Of a stretch of DNA of 25,255 nt, positions 5,695 to 14,696 are shown piece after piece. Position 1 is the first letter of the stretch; the number at the start of each line of letters is the position of its first letter. Position numbers and translations under genes: made by a program. Origin of the DNA: CAZHTS01 sp964535315. GTDB taxonomy: Bacteria > Chloroflexota > Anaerolineae > Anaerolineales > Anaerolineaceae. The notes beneath the pieces are model-generated. The model saw only the letters and a list, made by a program, of their open reading frames with translations, made no database searches and was not told where the DNA came from. The stretch spans positions 1 through 25,255 of the forward strand of contig CAZHTS010000067.1 of NCBI GenBank assembly GCA_964535315.1, read 5' to 3'.

Positions 5695-7476
5695 ATGAAG
5701 TATTATCGCTCACATGTTTTGGTAAGTGTTGACCCGGAGTGCCTCAAACGCGGCGCCCACGAAATCCTGGATGCGCTTCAGGATGAACTGGTATCGCAGG
5801 GGCTGATCGACGAAGTGCAGGTGCTGGAAACCTCGCGCCTCGGCGATACGCAATACGCTCCGGATATTATGGTCTATCCGGAAGGGGCGCATTACACCAA
5901 CCTGACCCCGGATGACATCCCCTTCCTGGTCGAAGAGCACTTCCTCAAAGGCCGGGTTGCCACCAAGTTCCTCGTCCCCAGCAAAACCATCGTCGATGAA
6001 GAACTCGGCGCCCCGACCGCCAAAGAAGTACGCGTCGTGCTGCGCAACTGCGGCCAGATCGACCCGGAAAACATCGAAGACTACATTGCCATCGATGGTT
6101 ACATGGCGTTGGCCAAGGCCCTGACCGAAATGACCCCCGATCAGGTGATCGAAACGGTGCTCGCCTCGGGCATGCGCGGTCGCGGCGGCGGTGGCTTCCC
6201 CACCGGGATGAAGTGGCAGCTGGCGCGCAAGAGCCCCGGCGACATCAAATACGTGCTGTGTAACGCCGATGAAGGCGACCCCGGCGCGTTCATGAACCGC
6301 CGCGTGCTCGAAGGCGACCCGCACTCCGTAATCGAAGGTCTGTGCATCGCCGCCTACGCCATCGGCTCCCACCAGGGCTACATCTACTGCCGCGCCGAAT
6401 ACCCGGTGGCCGTTCGCACCCTGAACATCGCCATCCAGCAGGCGCGCGCCCTGGGGCTGCTCGGCAAAAATATCATGGGCAGCGGCTTCGACTTTGACCT
6501 GGAAGTGCGCATGGGCGCCGGCGCCTTTGTGTGCGGCGAAGAAACCGCCCTGATGGCCTCGATCGAAGGCTTCCGCGGTGAACCCCGCCCACGCCCGCCT
6601 TTCCCGGCGGTGCGCGGTCTGTGGGGCAAGCCCTCCAACGTCAACAACGTCGAAACCTACGCCAACATCCCGCAGATCATCCTGCGCGGCCCGGAATGGT
6701 TCGCCAGCATGGGCACCGAGAAGAGCAAGGGTACCAAGACCTTTGCCCTGACCGGAGATGTCAAGCACACCGGTCTGATCGAAGTGCCGCTGGGCATCAG
6801 CCTGCGCGAGATCGTGTACGACATCGGCGGCGGCATCAAGGACGACAAAGCCTTCAAGGCCGTCCAGATCGGCGGCCCGGCGGGTGGTTGTTTGCCGGCC
6901 AAGTACCTGGATTACAATATCGACTACGAATCGCTCAAGTCGGCCGGCGCCATGATGGGCTCGGGCGGCCTGGTGGTGATGGATGAAGAGAGCTGCATGG
7001 TCGACATGGCGCGCTACTTCATGGACTTCATCCAGGACGAGAGCTGCGGTAAATGCGTACCCTGCCGCATCGGCACCCGGCGCATGCTCGAAATCCTCGA
7101 GCGCATCTGCGCCGGCGAAGGCAAAGACGGCGACATCCAGACCCTCGAAATGCTGTGCGTCGAAGTGCGCAGCACCAGCCTGTGCGGCCTGGGCCAGGGC
7201 GCTCCCAACCCGGTCGACACCATCCTCAAGAACTTCCGCGAGGAGTTCGAGGAGCACATCTATCAAAAGAAATGCCGCGCCAAGGTCTGCCGGGCGCTGA
7301 TCGAATACCGCATCATCGACGGTATCTGCACCGGCTGCACCGTGTGCGCCCGTAACTGCCCGGTCAACGCCATTAGCGGCGAGCGCCGCCAGTTACACAA
7401 AATCGACCCGGACGTGTGCGTCCGTTGCGGTATCTGTATGCAGGTCTGCAATTTCAACGCCATCGTGGTCGAGTAA
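5695..7476 (+). CDS. hndC: NuoF-like NAD(P)H/FMN flavoprotein with C-terminal 2[4Fe-4S] ferredoxin (HndC/HydB type)
   Basis: This 593-residue flavoprotein couples NAD(P)H to iron-sulfur carriers. Domains: residues 1-95 thioredoxin-like; ~110-440 FMN/NADH core (GRGGGGFPTGMKW, NADEGDPGAF, CGEETALMASIEGFRGEPRPRPP); a [4Fe-4S] site at C451, C454, C457 and C497; and a C-terminal ferredoxin with C545/548/551/555 and C575/578/581/585. The C-terminal ferredoxin is the hallmark of HydB/HndC of multimeric and often electron-bifurcating enzymes. In the N-terminal domain the expected ligand positions 11, 16, 48 and 52 read Ser, Cys, Arg and Thr, so it probably binds no cluster. I chose the ATG at 5695 (AGGG upstream) over a TTG at 5674 because it matches the paralogue at 8186. 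Confidence 0.93.
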   Translation: MKYYRSHVLVSVDPECLKRGAHEILDALQDELVSQGLIDEVQVLETSRLGDTQYAPDIMVYPEGAHYTNLTPDDIPFLVEEHFLKGRVATKFLVPSKTIVDEELGAPTAKEVRVVLRNCGQIDPENIEDYIAIDGYMALAKALTEMTPDQVIETVLASGMRGRGGGGFPTGMKWQLARKSPGDIKYVLCNADEGDPGAFMNRRVLEGDPHSVIEGLCIAAYAIGSHQGYIYCRAEYPVAVRTLNIAIQQARALGLLGKNIMGSGFDFDLEVRMGAGAFVCGEETALMASIEGFRGEPRPRPPFPAVRGLWGKPSNVNNVETYANIPQIILRGPEWFASMGTEKSKGTKTFALTGDVKHTGLIEVPLGISLREIVYDIGGGIKDDKAFKAVQIGGPAGGCLPAKYLDYNIDYESLKSAGAMMGSGGLVVMDEESCMVDMARYFMDFIQDESCGKCVPCRIGTRRMLEILERICAGEGKDGDIQTLEMLCVEVRSTSLCGLGQGAPNPVDTILKNFREEFEEHIYQKKCRAKVCRALIEYRIIDGICTGCTVCARNCPVNAISGERRQLHKIDPDVCVRCGICMQVCNFNAIVVE

Positions 7477-7490
7477 GCAGCGTATGGTAT

Positions 7491-7530
7491 GGGAAGAGCC
7501 GTTCACCCGTAAGCGAAAACGGCTCTTCCC
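7491..7530 (+). terminator. Long hairpin after the HndC-like gene
   Basis: A perfect 13-bp stem (GGGAAGAGCCGTT at 7491-7503 and its complement at 7518-7530) encloses a 14-base loop, starting 14 bases after the HndC stop. No run of T follows, so it may be a weak or Rho-assisted terminator, an mRNA-stabilising end or a processing site rather than a classical intrinsic terminator. Confidence 0.6.
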
Positions 7531-7694
7531 CATCTCGGTTTAAATCCTACCAATGGAGGCCCACACAATCGCAATTTCAACGACACCCGCAACGTAGCAC
7601 ATCCTGAACCCGATCAATCGATGCAATCCTGGATATACAACTGGTTCGCTGTACCCCTGGCGCTTTACAGGGATTATCCCTAAGGAGGAGCAAT
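7531..7694 (+). promoter_or_regulatory. Leader region of the HoxEFUYH operon
   Basis: I see no credible gene between the hairpin and the next start. The region contains the -10-like hexamer TATACA (7634-7639) without a good -35, and a 13-base palindrome AGGGATTATCCCT (7669-7681) directly before a strong ribosome-binding site AAGGAGG (7682-7688). A promoter and an operator for the hydrogenase operon are plausible, but neither is well supported. Confidence 0.35.
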
Positions 7695-8174
7695 ATGACC
7701 GTTGGTACTATAGATGGACAGGCAATCAAGACAGCCGTAGCAGCAGCCATCGAACAGCATGGCACCAGTCGGGACGAACTGATCCCGATTCTGAATCATG
7801 TCAACCGTACCCTGGGCTACCTACCCGCCGAAGCGTTGGAAGAAATCAGCCACGCCCTAAAAGCACCCAAGAGTCATTTATTCTCGGTGGCCAGCTTTTA
7901 CCAGATGCTGTCTACCAAACCGCGTGGCCGGCATCTGATCCAGTTCTGCGAAAGCGCTCCCTGCCACGTGGTTGGCGGGCGCCAGGTATGGCAGGCGCTG
8001 CAAGAGGAACTCGAGTTATCCTCCGGCGAAACCAGCCCAGATGGCAAATGGACGCTCCAAACCGTAAGCTGCCTGGGAGTCTGTGGCGTGGGTCCGGTGA
8101 TCACCATTGACGAGGATATCTACGGCAATGTGCGCCCGGACCAGATTCGGGACATTCTGGCTCGCTACGAATAG
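7695..8174 (+). CDS. hoxE: NuoE/HoxE-like [2Fe-2S] subunit of the hydrogenase diaphorase
   Basis: This 159-residue protein has the NuoE/HoxE architecture: an N-terminal helical segment (ELIPILNHVNRTLGYLP) and a thioredoxin-like domain with ligands C85 and C90 (CESAPC) and C126 and C130 (CLGVC). The signature KPRGRHLIQFC is conserved. It should carry one [2Fe-2S] cluster and dock on the NuoF/HoxF protein encoded 11 bases downstream. A textbook AAGGAGG fixes the ATG at 7695. It opens the operon ending with the [NiFe] hydrogenase and is clearly diverged from the NuoE at 4160, so the two are separate subunits rather than a recent duplication. Confidence 0.9.
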   Translation: MTVGTIDGQAIKTAVAAAIEQHGTSRDELIPILNHVNRTLGYLPAEALEEISHALKAPKSHLFSVASFYQMLSTKPRGRHLIQFCESAPCHVVGGRQVWQALQEELELSSGETSPDGKWTLQTVSCLGVCGVGPVITIDEDIYGNVRPDQIRDILARYE

Positions 8175-8185
8175 AGGAACGAACG

Positions 8186-9820
8186 ATGAAAACATATCGC
8201 TCAATGGTACTGGTATCCAGCGATCCGCTCAGCATGCAGCGCGGCGCCCAAGACATCTTTGACCGCATGCAGGAAGAACTCAAGTCCTTCGGCCTGCAAG
8301 ACGAAATCTCGCTGAGCATGGTCGGCGACGTCGGGCGTCACGATGTCTTGCCGCTGGTCATCGTCTATCCCGAAGCCACCATCTACGGTCCGGTTAAAGC
8401 TGAGGATGTGCATCATCTGGTTGAGGAACACCTCTATAAGGGGCGGGTGGCCTACGAAATGCAGGCCTCGACGCGCGAACTCTCCGGGCGCATCGCCTGG
8501 CTGACGGCGCGGCGCGGCACCCTCCCGGCCGAAAAGCGCGTCGTTCTTGAACGCGCTGGCATCATCGACCCCGAGAACATCGAAGACTACATCGTGCACG
8601 ACGGCTACCAGGCCCTCGGCAAGGCGTTGGCCGAGATGACCCCGGCGCAGGTGATCGACGAGCTCAAGAAATCCGGTCTGCGCGGTCGCGGCGGCGCCGG
8701 TTTCCCCACCGGCACCAAATGGGGATTTGTGGCATCCACCAAGAACCATAAAAAATACGTCGTGTGCAACGCCGATGAGAGCGAACCCGGCACCTTCAAA
8801 GATCGTCTCATCCTGGAAGGTGACCCACACAGCATCCTGGAAGCGATGGCCATTGCCGGCTATGCAGTCGGCGCCGACGAAGGCTATGTGTACGTGCGCG
8901 GCGAATATCGCCTGGCGCAGGAACGACTCAAGAAGGCCATCCAACAGGCGCGCGAGATGGGCATCCTCGGCAAGAACATCTTTGGCACCGACTTCAGCTT
9001 TGACATCCACATCCACTCCGGCGCCGGCGCCTACATCTGCGGCGAAGAAACCGCCCTGCTCGAGTCGATCGAAGGCCGGCGCGGCGAGCCCCGTTCACGC
9101 CCGCCCTACCCGACCACCAACGGTCTGTGGGGCAAGCCCACGCTGGTCAACAACGTCGAAACGTTGGCGAATGTTCCCGCCATTCTGAACTATGGCGCGG
9201 CCTGGTATCGTGGCCTGGGCACCCCCAGCAGCCCCGGCACCAAGGTGTACACCATCCTGGGCAACGTCAACGCCACCGGGCTGATCGAGGTGCCAATGGG
9301 CATCACTCTGCGCGAGGTCGTCAACATTTACGGCAAGGGGATGAAAAACGGCGCCACCTTCAAACTGGCCCAGACCGGCGGTTCGAGCGGCTCGATCATC
9401 CCGGCTTCGTTGCAAGACACGCCGATGGATTACGACTCGTTCAACAAAACCGGCGTGGCGTTGGGCTCGGGCGCCCTGCTGATTTGCGATGAAGACACCT
9501 GCGTGGTCGACCTGGCGAAAGTGCTGATGAATTTCTTCCGCGTGGAAAGCTGTGGAAAATGCACTCCCTGCCGCATCGGCAACCAGCGCGCCTACAACAT
9601 TTTGACGAACATTTCGGAAGGAACCGCCAGCTTGAGCGACCTGGACGATCTGCTCCAGATCAGCGACAACCTGTACCAGCTCTCCAATTGTGGCCTGGGC
9701 CAGACGGCCGGCACCCCCATCCGTGACGTTTTGACGTACTTCCGCGCCGAAGTAGAAGCGCACATCCGGCTCAAGGTTTGCCCCACCGGTGTGTGCCCGA
9801 TGAGCGGTCGCAAGATCTAA
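8186..9820 (+). CDS. hoxF: NuoF/HoxF-like NAD(H)/FMN flavoprotein of the hydrogenase
   Basis: This 544-residue diaphorase subunit shows NADH/FMN motifs GRGGAGFPTGTKW, NADESEPGTF and CGEETALLESIEGRRGEPRSRPP, and a [4Fe-4S] site beginning C456/C459/C462 with the fourth Cys in NCGLGQ. It is a paralogue of the protein at 5695 but stops after CPTGVCPMSGRKI, without the C-terminal 2[4Fe-4S] domain, as in HoxF/NuoF that simply reduce or oxidise NAD(P). The N-terminal ~95 residues keep the thioredoxin-like shape, but the four ligand positions 11, 16, 48 and 52 are Ser, Ser, Asp and His, so no [2Fe-2S] cluster is expected there. AGAGGAACG precedes the ATG. Confidence 0.92.
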   Translation: MKTYRSMVLVSSDPLSMQRGAQDIFDRMQEELKSFGLQDEISLSMVGDVGRHDVLPLVIVYPEATIYGPVKAEDVHHLVEEHLYKGRVAYEMQASTRELSGRIAWLTARRGTLPAEKRVVLERAGIIDPENIEDYIVHDGYQALGKALAEMTPAQVIDELKKSGLRGRGGAGFPTGTKWGFVASTKNHKKYVVCNADESEPGTFKDRLILEGDPHSILEAMAIAGYAVGADEGYVYVRGEYRLAQERLKKAIQQAREMGILGKNIFGTDFSFDIHIHSGAGAYICGEETALLESIEGRRGEPRSRPPYPTTNGLWGKPTLVNNVETLANVPAILNYGAAWYRGLGTPSSPGTKVYTILGNVNATGLIEVPMGITLREVVNIYGKGMKNGATFKLAQTGGSSGSIIPASLQDTPMDYDSFNKTGVALGSGALLICDEDTCVVDLAKVLMNFFRVESCGKCTPCRIGNQRAYNILTNISEGTASLSDLDDLLQISDNLYQLSNCGLGQTAGTPIRDVLTYFRAEVEAHIRLKVCPTGVCPMSGRKI

Positions 9821-9847
9821 TTCTACAGAAAACAAAGAGGTTAGCAT

Positions 9848-11719
9848 ATGGTCAACGTAATCATTGACGGTAAGACAATCGAGGTACCCGAGGGCACGAC
9901 CGTCCTGCGCGCTGCTGCGGCCGCCGGAGTTGAGATCCCCACCCTGTGCGATCACCCGCAACTGACCCCCTACGGTAGCTGCCGCCTGTGTCTGGTTGAG
10001 GTGGAAGGCGCCCGCACCCTGCAAACCGCCTGTACCCTGCCGGTCACCAACAACATGGTCGTACATACCGACAACGAGCGCATCCGCGCCGCTCGCAAAT
10101 TCGTCCTCACCCTCATCTTCAGCGAGCGCAACCACTTCTGCCCCTATTGCCAGGTCAGCGGCGGCGACTGCGAACTGCAAAACGCCGCTTACCATGAGGA
10201 GATGAGCTACTGGCCGCTCCAACCCACCTGGCAAACCTACTCGGTGGATGCCTCCCATCCATATTTCGTCCTGGATCACAACCGCTGCATCCTCTGCCGC
10301 CGCTGCGTGCGCGCCTGCGCCGAAATGGTGGGGAACTTCACCCTCGGCTTTGAGGAACGCGGCGCCAAGTCCTTCCTGATCGCCGACTACGGCGTACCGC
10401 TGGGCGAGAGCTCGTGCATTTCGTGCGGCACCTGCGTGCAAATCTGCCCCACCGGCGCACTGATCGACCGCCAGAGCGCCTATCGTGGGCGCGAGACCCA
10501 GGTCGAGACTGTGCCGACAGTGTGCGTGGGCTGCAGCGTGGGCTGCACCGCCAATCTGTTGGTACGCGACAACCAGCTGGTGCGCATCGAGGGCGACTGG
10601 GACGCCGAACTGAACCACGGCGTATTGTGCAAGACCGGCCGTTTCGAGCCGATGGAAGAGAAGCGCGAGCGCATCGTCACCCCGTTGGTGCGCAAGAACG
10701 GCACCCTCAAGGCCGCCACCTGGGACGAGGCGTTAGACCTGATCGCCGCCAAAGTCAAGGAAGGCAACGTGGCCGCCCTGGCTTCCACCCGCCTGCCGGT
10801 CGAAACGCTGGCACAGTTCAAGACCCTCTTTGCCGATGGGCTCAAGAGCAGCCGCGCCACCAGCATCGAAGAAGGCTACCCCACCGCCGCCGCCGCCGCC
10901 CTGGCGGACGAACTGGGGCAGTCGTTTGAAACCAGTCTCGAGGCGCTCAAAGCCGCCGATTGCATTGTCTGCGTCAGCGCCGACCTGGCCGAAGAGCACC
11001 AGGTGGCCGGTTTCTTCGTCAAGCGCAGCCTGCCGCTGGGCGCCGACCTGATCACCATCGACGCCAAAGCCAACGGGCTGGATAAAGAAGCCAGTGTGGC
11101 GCTCAAGGGCAGCGAGAAGGATACCCTGCTGGCGTTGGCCCAGGCCGTCGCCGGTGGCGCCGCCAGCGAAGAGCTTCAGGCCGCCGCCCAGAAACTGGCC
11201 GCCGCCGAACACGCCGTATTTGTCTACGGCAAACTCGACAGCGCCACCCTCAAGGCCCTCGTCGATCTCAGCAAGACCGTCAAGGGTGCGGCGCTGCTCG
11301 GCATCAAGGGCAAGGCCAACAGCCTGGCTGCCGCTCTGCTGCGCCTCGACCAGCCGTTCGACCCCAAGGGCGCCGCGGCCGTTTACCTGGCGCTGGGCGA
11401 CGATCAGCCCTCGCAGCGCCTGCTGCAAAAACTGGAGGGTGTGCCCTTCCTGGCCGTCCAGGCCAGCTATGTTTCCAAACTGACCGCAGCCGCCGACGTT
11501 GTCCTGCCGGTTGAGATGTGGGCCGAACTGGAAGGCCACTATCTCAACCTGGACGGTCGCCTGCAACAGGCACGCAAAGCGCTGAACGCCCCCGCCGAAG
11601 TGCGCAGCAATCAGGCTGTGCTCGAAGCGTTGGCCGCCCGCCTGGGTGTTGCCCTGAGCGACGACTGGCAGAAACAACTCAACGCCCGCGTGCCCGCTGT
11701 GGCGCTGGCTGCTGCTTAA
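9848..11719 (+). CDS. hoxU: HoxU/NuoG-like iron-sulfur subunit with a vestigial molybdopterin-type domain
   Basis: This 623-residue electron-wire subunit probably links HoxF to HoxYH. Visible ligands: plant-type [2Fe-2S] C34/C45/C48/C62; a His/Cys3 [4Fe-4S] site H96/C98/C101/C108; two [4Fe-4S] sites C147/150/153/157 and C190/193/196/200; and a further C226/C229/C233/C261 set typical of NuoG and molybdopterin enzymes. Residues ~265-600 resemble a reduced, alanine-rich molybdopterin oxidoreductase body without recognisable active-site Cys or Sec. Typical HoxU is only about 240 residues, so this is nearer in length to NuoG. It has AAAGAGG before the ATG and is followed 22 bases later by the hydrogenase small subunit. 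Confidence 0.88.
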   Translation: MVNVIIDGKTIEVPEGTTVLRAAAAAGVEIPTLCDHPQLTPYGSCRLCLVEVEGARTLQTACTLPVTNNMVVHTDNERIRAARKFVLTLIFSERNHFCPYCQVSGGDCELQNAAYHEEMSYWPLQPTWQTYSVDASHPYFVLDHNRCILCRRCVRACAEMVGNFTLGFEERGAKSFLIADYGVPLGESSCISCGTCVQICPTGALIDRQSAYRGRETQVETVPTVCVGCSVGCTANLLVRDNQLVRIEGDWDAELNHGVLCKTGRFEPMEEKRERIVTPLVRKNGTLKAATWDEALDLIAAKVKEGNVAALASTRLPVETLAQFKTLFADGLKSSRATSIEEGYPTAAAAALADELGQSFETSLEALKAADCIVCVSADLAEEHQVAGFFVKRSLPLGADLITIDAKANGLDKEASVALKGSEKDTLLALAQAVAGGAASEELQAAAQKLAAAEHAVFVYGKLDSATLKALVDLSKTVKGAALLGIKGKANSLAAALLRLDQPFDPKGAAAVYLALGDDQPSQRLLQKLEGVPFLAVQASYVSKLTAAADVVLPVEMWAELEGHYLNLDGRLQQARKALNAPAEVRSNQAVLEALAARLGVALSDDWQKQLNARVPAVALAAA

Positions 11720-11741
11720 CTTATATTTTCAAGAGGTATCT

Positions 11742-12284
11742 ATGGCAAAACCAAAAGTAGCTTCCGATTGGATCTGCGGGTGCGCCGGCTGCCACATGTC
11801 GCTGTTAGACATGGATGAGCGCCTGGTACAGGTCGTCGAACTGGCCGACCTGCGCGCCACGCCTATCACCGATCTCAAAGAACCCGATGAAAGCGGCGTG
11901 GCCGTCGGCGTGCTCGAGGGCGGCATCAACAACACCGCCAACGAAGAGGTCGCCCACAAGATGCGCAAACGCTGCAAAGTGTTGGTGGCGTTGGGCGACT
12001 GCGCCGTGTTTGGCGGCGTGCCGGCCATGCGCAATTTCTTCACCCTCGAAGAGACGCTGCGCCGGGCGTACGTAGAAACCGAGAGCACCGACGAGTCGGG
12101 CAAGATTCCGGACGACCCCGAACTGTGCCGCCCCACCAAGGTGCGCGCCGTGCACGAGGTCGTGCCGGTCGATATCTCCGTCCCCGGGTGCCCGCCGGAC
12201 GCCGACGTGATCTTCTACGTCCTCAGTGAGTTGGCCCAGGGGCGCATGCCCGAAGTCAAGGGCGACAAACTGCACTGGCATTAA
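11742..12284 (+). CDS. hoxY: [NiFe] hydrogenase small subunit
   Basis: This 180-residue small subunit holds the proximal [4Fe-4S] cluster. Likely ligands are C14 and C17 (GCAGCHMSLLDMDE), C87 (LGDCAVFGG) and C150 (PGCPPD); C12 is an extra nearby cysteine. The short length, lack of a twin-arginine signal peptide and lack of medial/distal cluster motifs fit the cytoplasmic HoxY type of group 3 enzymes. The C-terminus (DVIFYVLSELAQGRMPEV) is also family-like. It lies between the HoxU-like and HoxH genes with AAGAGG before the ATG. It is homologous to NuoB of complex I. Confidence 0.93.
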   Translation: MAKPKVASDWICGCAGCHMSLLDMDERLVQVVELADLRATPITDLKEPDESGVAVGVLEGGINNTANEEVAHKMRKRCKVLVALGDCAVFGGVPAMRNFFTLEETLRRAYVETESTDESGKIPDDPELCRPTKVRAVHEVVPVDISVPGCPPDADVIFYVLSELAQGRMPEVKGDKLHWH

Positions 12285-12300
12285 TGGTAAGGAGGACAGA

Positions 12301-13731
<1,431 letters not shown>

Positions 13732-13754
13732 TCGCTCACCGGACTCAACCAGCC

Positions 13755-13790
13755 GAGAGCGATGCCGCCTGGCATCGCTCTCTTTCTTTG
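13755..13790 (+). terminator. Intrinsic terminator after hoxH
   Basis: A perfect 12-bp stem (GAGAGCGATGCC at 13755-13766, complement at 13771-13782) with the 4-base loop GCCT is followed by a T-rich tract (TTTCTTTG). It ends the HoxEFUYH operon. An in-frame ATG at 13762 lies inside the stem and is unlikely to be a start. Confidence 0.88.
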
Positions 13791-13797
13791 TGCAAAT

Positions 13798-14292
13798 ATG
13801 AACCCTACAAAAATCATGATTTTCGGTTATGGCAACCCCGACCGGCAGGACGACGGCGTTGCCTGGCACATCCTGCGTGATATCGGCCTGCGCCTGGGGC
13901 GCGCCGTTCCCAACGAACCAGAAGACGAATTCGTTGACCGCGGCGAATACCCCGTCTTACAGTTCAACTTGCAGCTTACCCCGGAAATGTCCGAAACCTT
14001 TGCCGCCTATGACGCAGTCTGCTTTGTAGACGCCCACACCGGCAACGTGCCCAATGAGGTCAACATCGCGAGCGTGGAGCCCAATTTCCAAAGCTCGCCG
14101 TTCACCCACCACCTGACGCCAGCCAGTTGTCTCTCCATGTCGCAGGCGCTGTACCACCATACCCCAGACGCCATTCTGGTCTCGGTACGCGGGTATTTCT
14201 TTGGGTTCAGCCGCTCGCTTTCTACTCAGACCGCCGCGCTCAAGGAGCAGGCGGTGGAAGAGATCCTGACCTGGTTGTCCAACAGGGTGTGA
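13798..14292 (+). CDS. hoxW: Hydrogenase maturation endopeptidase for HoxH (HoxW-like)
   Basis: This 164-residue protein of the HybD/HycI/HoxW family trims the C-terminal tail of the nickel-loaded large subunit. It starts with IMIFGYGNPDRQDDGVAWHIL, the expected GxGN...DDG block, has D78 in CFVDAHTGN, and H104/H105 in HHLTPASCLSMSQALY; an Asp/Glu, Asp and His trio binds nickel in the family. The C-terminal GYFFGFSRSLS is also typical. The ATG at 13798 gives the conserved N-terminus, yet there is no clear ribosome-binding site and the hoxH terminator lies just upstream. crcB starts 8 bases after its stop. Confidence 0.9.
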   Translation: MNPTKIMIFGYGNPDRQDDGVAWHILRDIGLRLGRAVPNEPEDEFVDRGEYPVLQFNLQLTPEMSETFAAYDAVCFVDAHTGNVPNEVNIASVEPNFQSSPFTHHLTPASCLSMSQALYHHTPDAILVSVRGYFFGFSRSLSTQTAALKEQAVEEILTWLSNRV

Positions 14293-14300
14293 AGCGCAGC

Positions 14301-14675
14301 ATGGAACGTTTTCTGTTGATCTCGTTGGGCGCCGTGCTGGGCGCAAACACCCGCTATTGGGTGGGCGCCTGGGCCGCCGGGAAGTGGGGCGCCGCTTTTC
14401 CTTTTGGCACCCTGCTGATTAATCTCAGCGGCAGTTTCCTGTTGGGGCTGTTTCTGACGCTCGCCACCGAGCGCTTTGTGCTCGACCCGCGCTGGCGCAC
14501 CTTCTTCGCCATCGGCTTTCTCGGCGCCTACACCACCTTTTCCACCTACGCTTACGAAAGCGTCAACCTGTTGAGCAAGGGCCAGTGGCTCTCTGGCGCC
14601 TTCAATCTGTTGGGCAGCGCTCTGTTGGGCGGATTGGCGGTACTGGCAGGCATATTCCTGGGTAAATTGCTATAA
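14301..14675 (+). CDS. crcB: CrcB/FluC fluoride channel
   Basis: This hydrophobic 124-residue membrane protein has four predicted helices. Family hallmarks are LGANTRYWVG at the N-terminus, FPFGTLLINLSGSFLLGLF in helix 2, and GFLGAYTTFSTYAYE in helix 3, the segment that lines the fluoride pore. FluC proteins work as dual-topology dimers that export fluoride. The ATG at 14301 is right for the first helix; a longer upstream frame is not real. Eight bases separate it from hoxW, so co-transcription is likely. I did not recognise a fluoride riboswitch upstream. Its place among hydrogenase and formate genes is unexplained, except that the next gene is a frequent CrcB partner. Confidence 0.92.
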   Translation: MERFLLISLGAVLGANTRYWVGAWAAGKWGAAFPFGTLLINLSGSFLLGLFLTLATERFVLDPRWRTFFAIGFLGAYTTFSTYAYESVNLLSKGQWLSGAFNLLGSALLGGLAVLAGIFLGKLL

Positions 14676-14676
14676 T
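14668..14676 (+). promoter_or_regulatory. Extended -10 promoter upstream of the DUF190-CBS gene
   Basis: TGCTATAAT is a perfect extended -10 box overlapping the crcB stop codon. Initiation would occur near 14683, close to the AGGAGAAGG ribosome-binding site of the gene starting at 14697. No clear -35 is present. It may give the DUF190-CBS/focA/fdh block its own transcript. Confidence 0.5.
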
Positions 14677-14696
14677 AAACACACAGGAGAAGGCCC

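Noticed and set aside
5710..7266. A 518-codon open frame on the minus strand across the HndC-like gene
   Set aside because: It is antisense to a clearly conserved flavoprotein, has low-complexity Ala/Gly/His/Asp composition and no recognisable domain; it is a by-product of GC-rich third codon positions.
9095..10618. A 507-codon minus-strand open frame spanning the end of HoxF and the start of the HoxU-like gene
   Set aside because: It crosses two real genes, shows no motif and has the same shadow-like composition as other antisense frames.
10880..10902. Short GCC trinucleotide repeat in the HoxU-like gene
   Set aside because: It encodes a run of five alanines inside an alanine-rich domain; too short and too explicable by composition to call a functional repeat.
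14127..14300. Upstream extension of crcB overlapping hoxW
   Set aside because: The FluC family starts at the first membrane helix (ATG at 14301) and the extension is an out-of-frame reading of hoxW.
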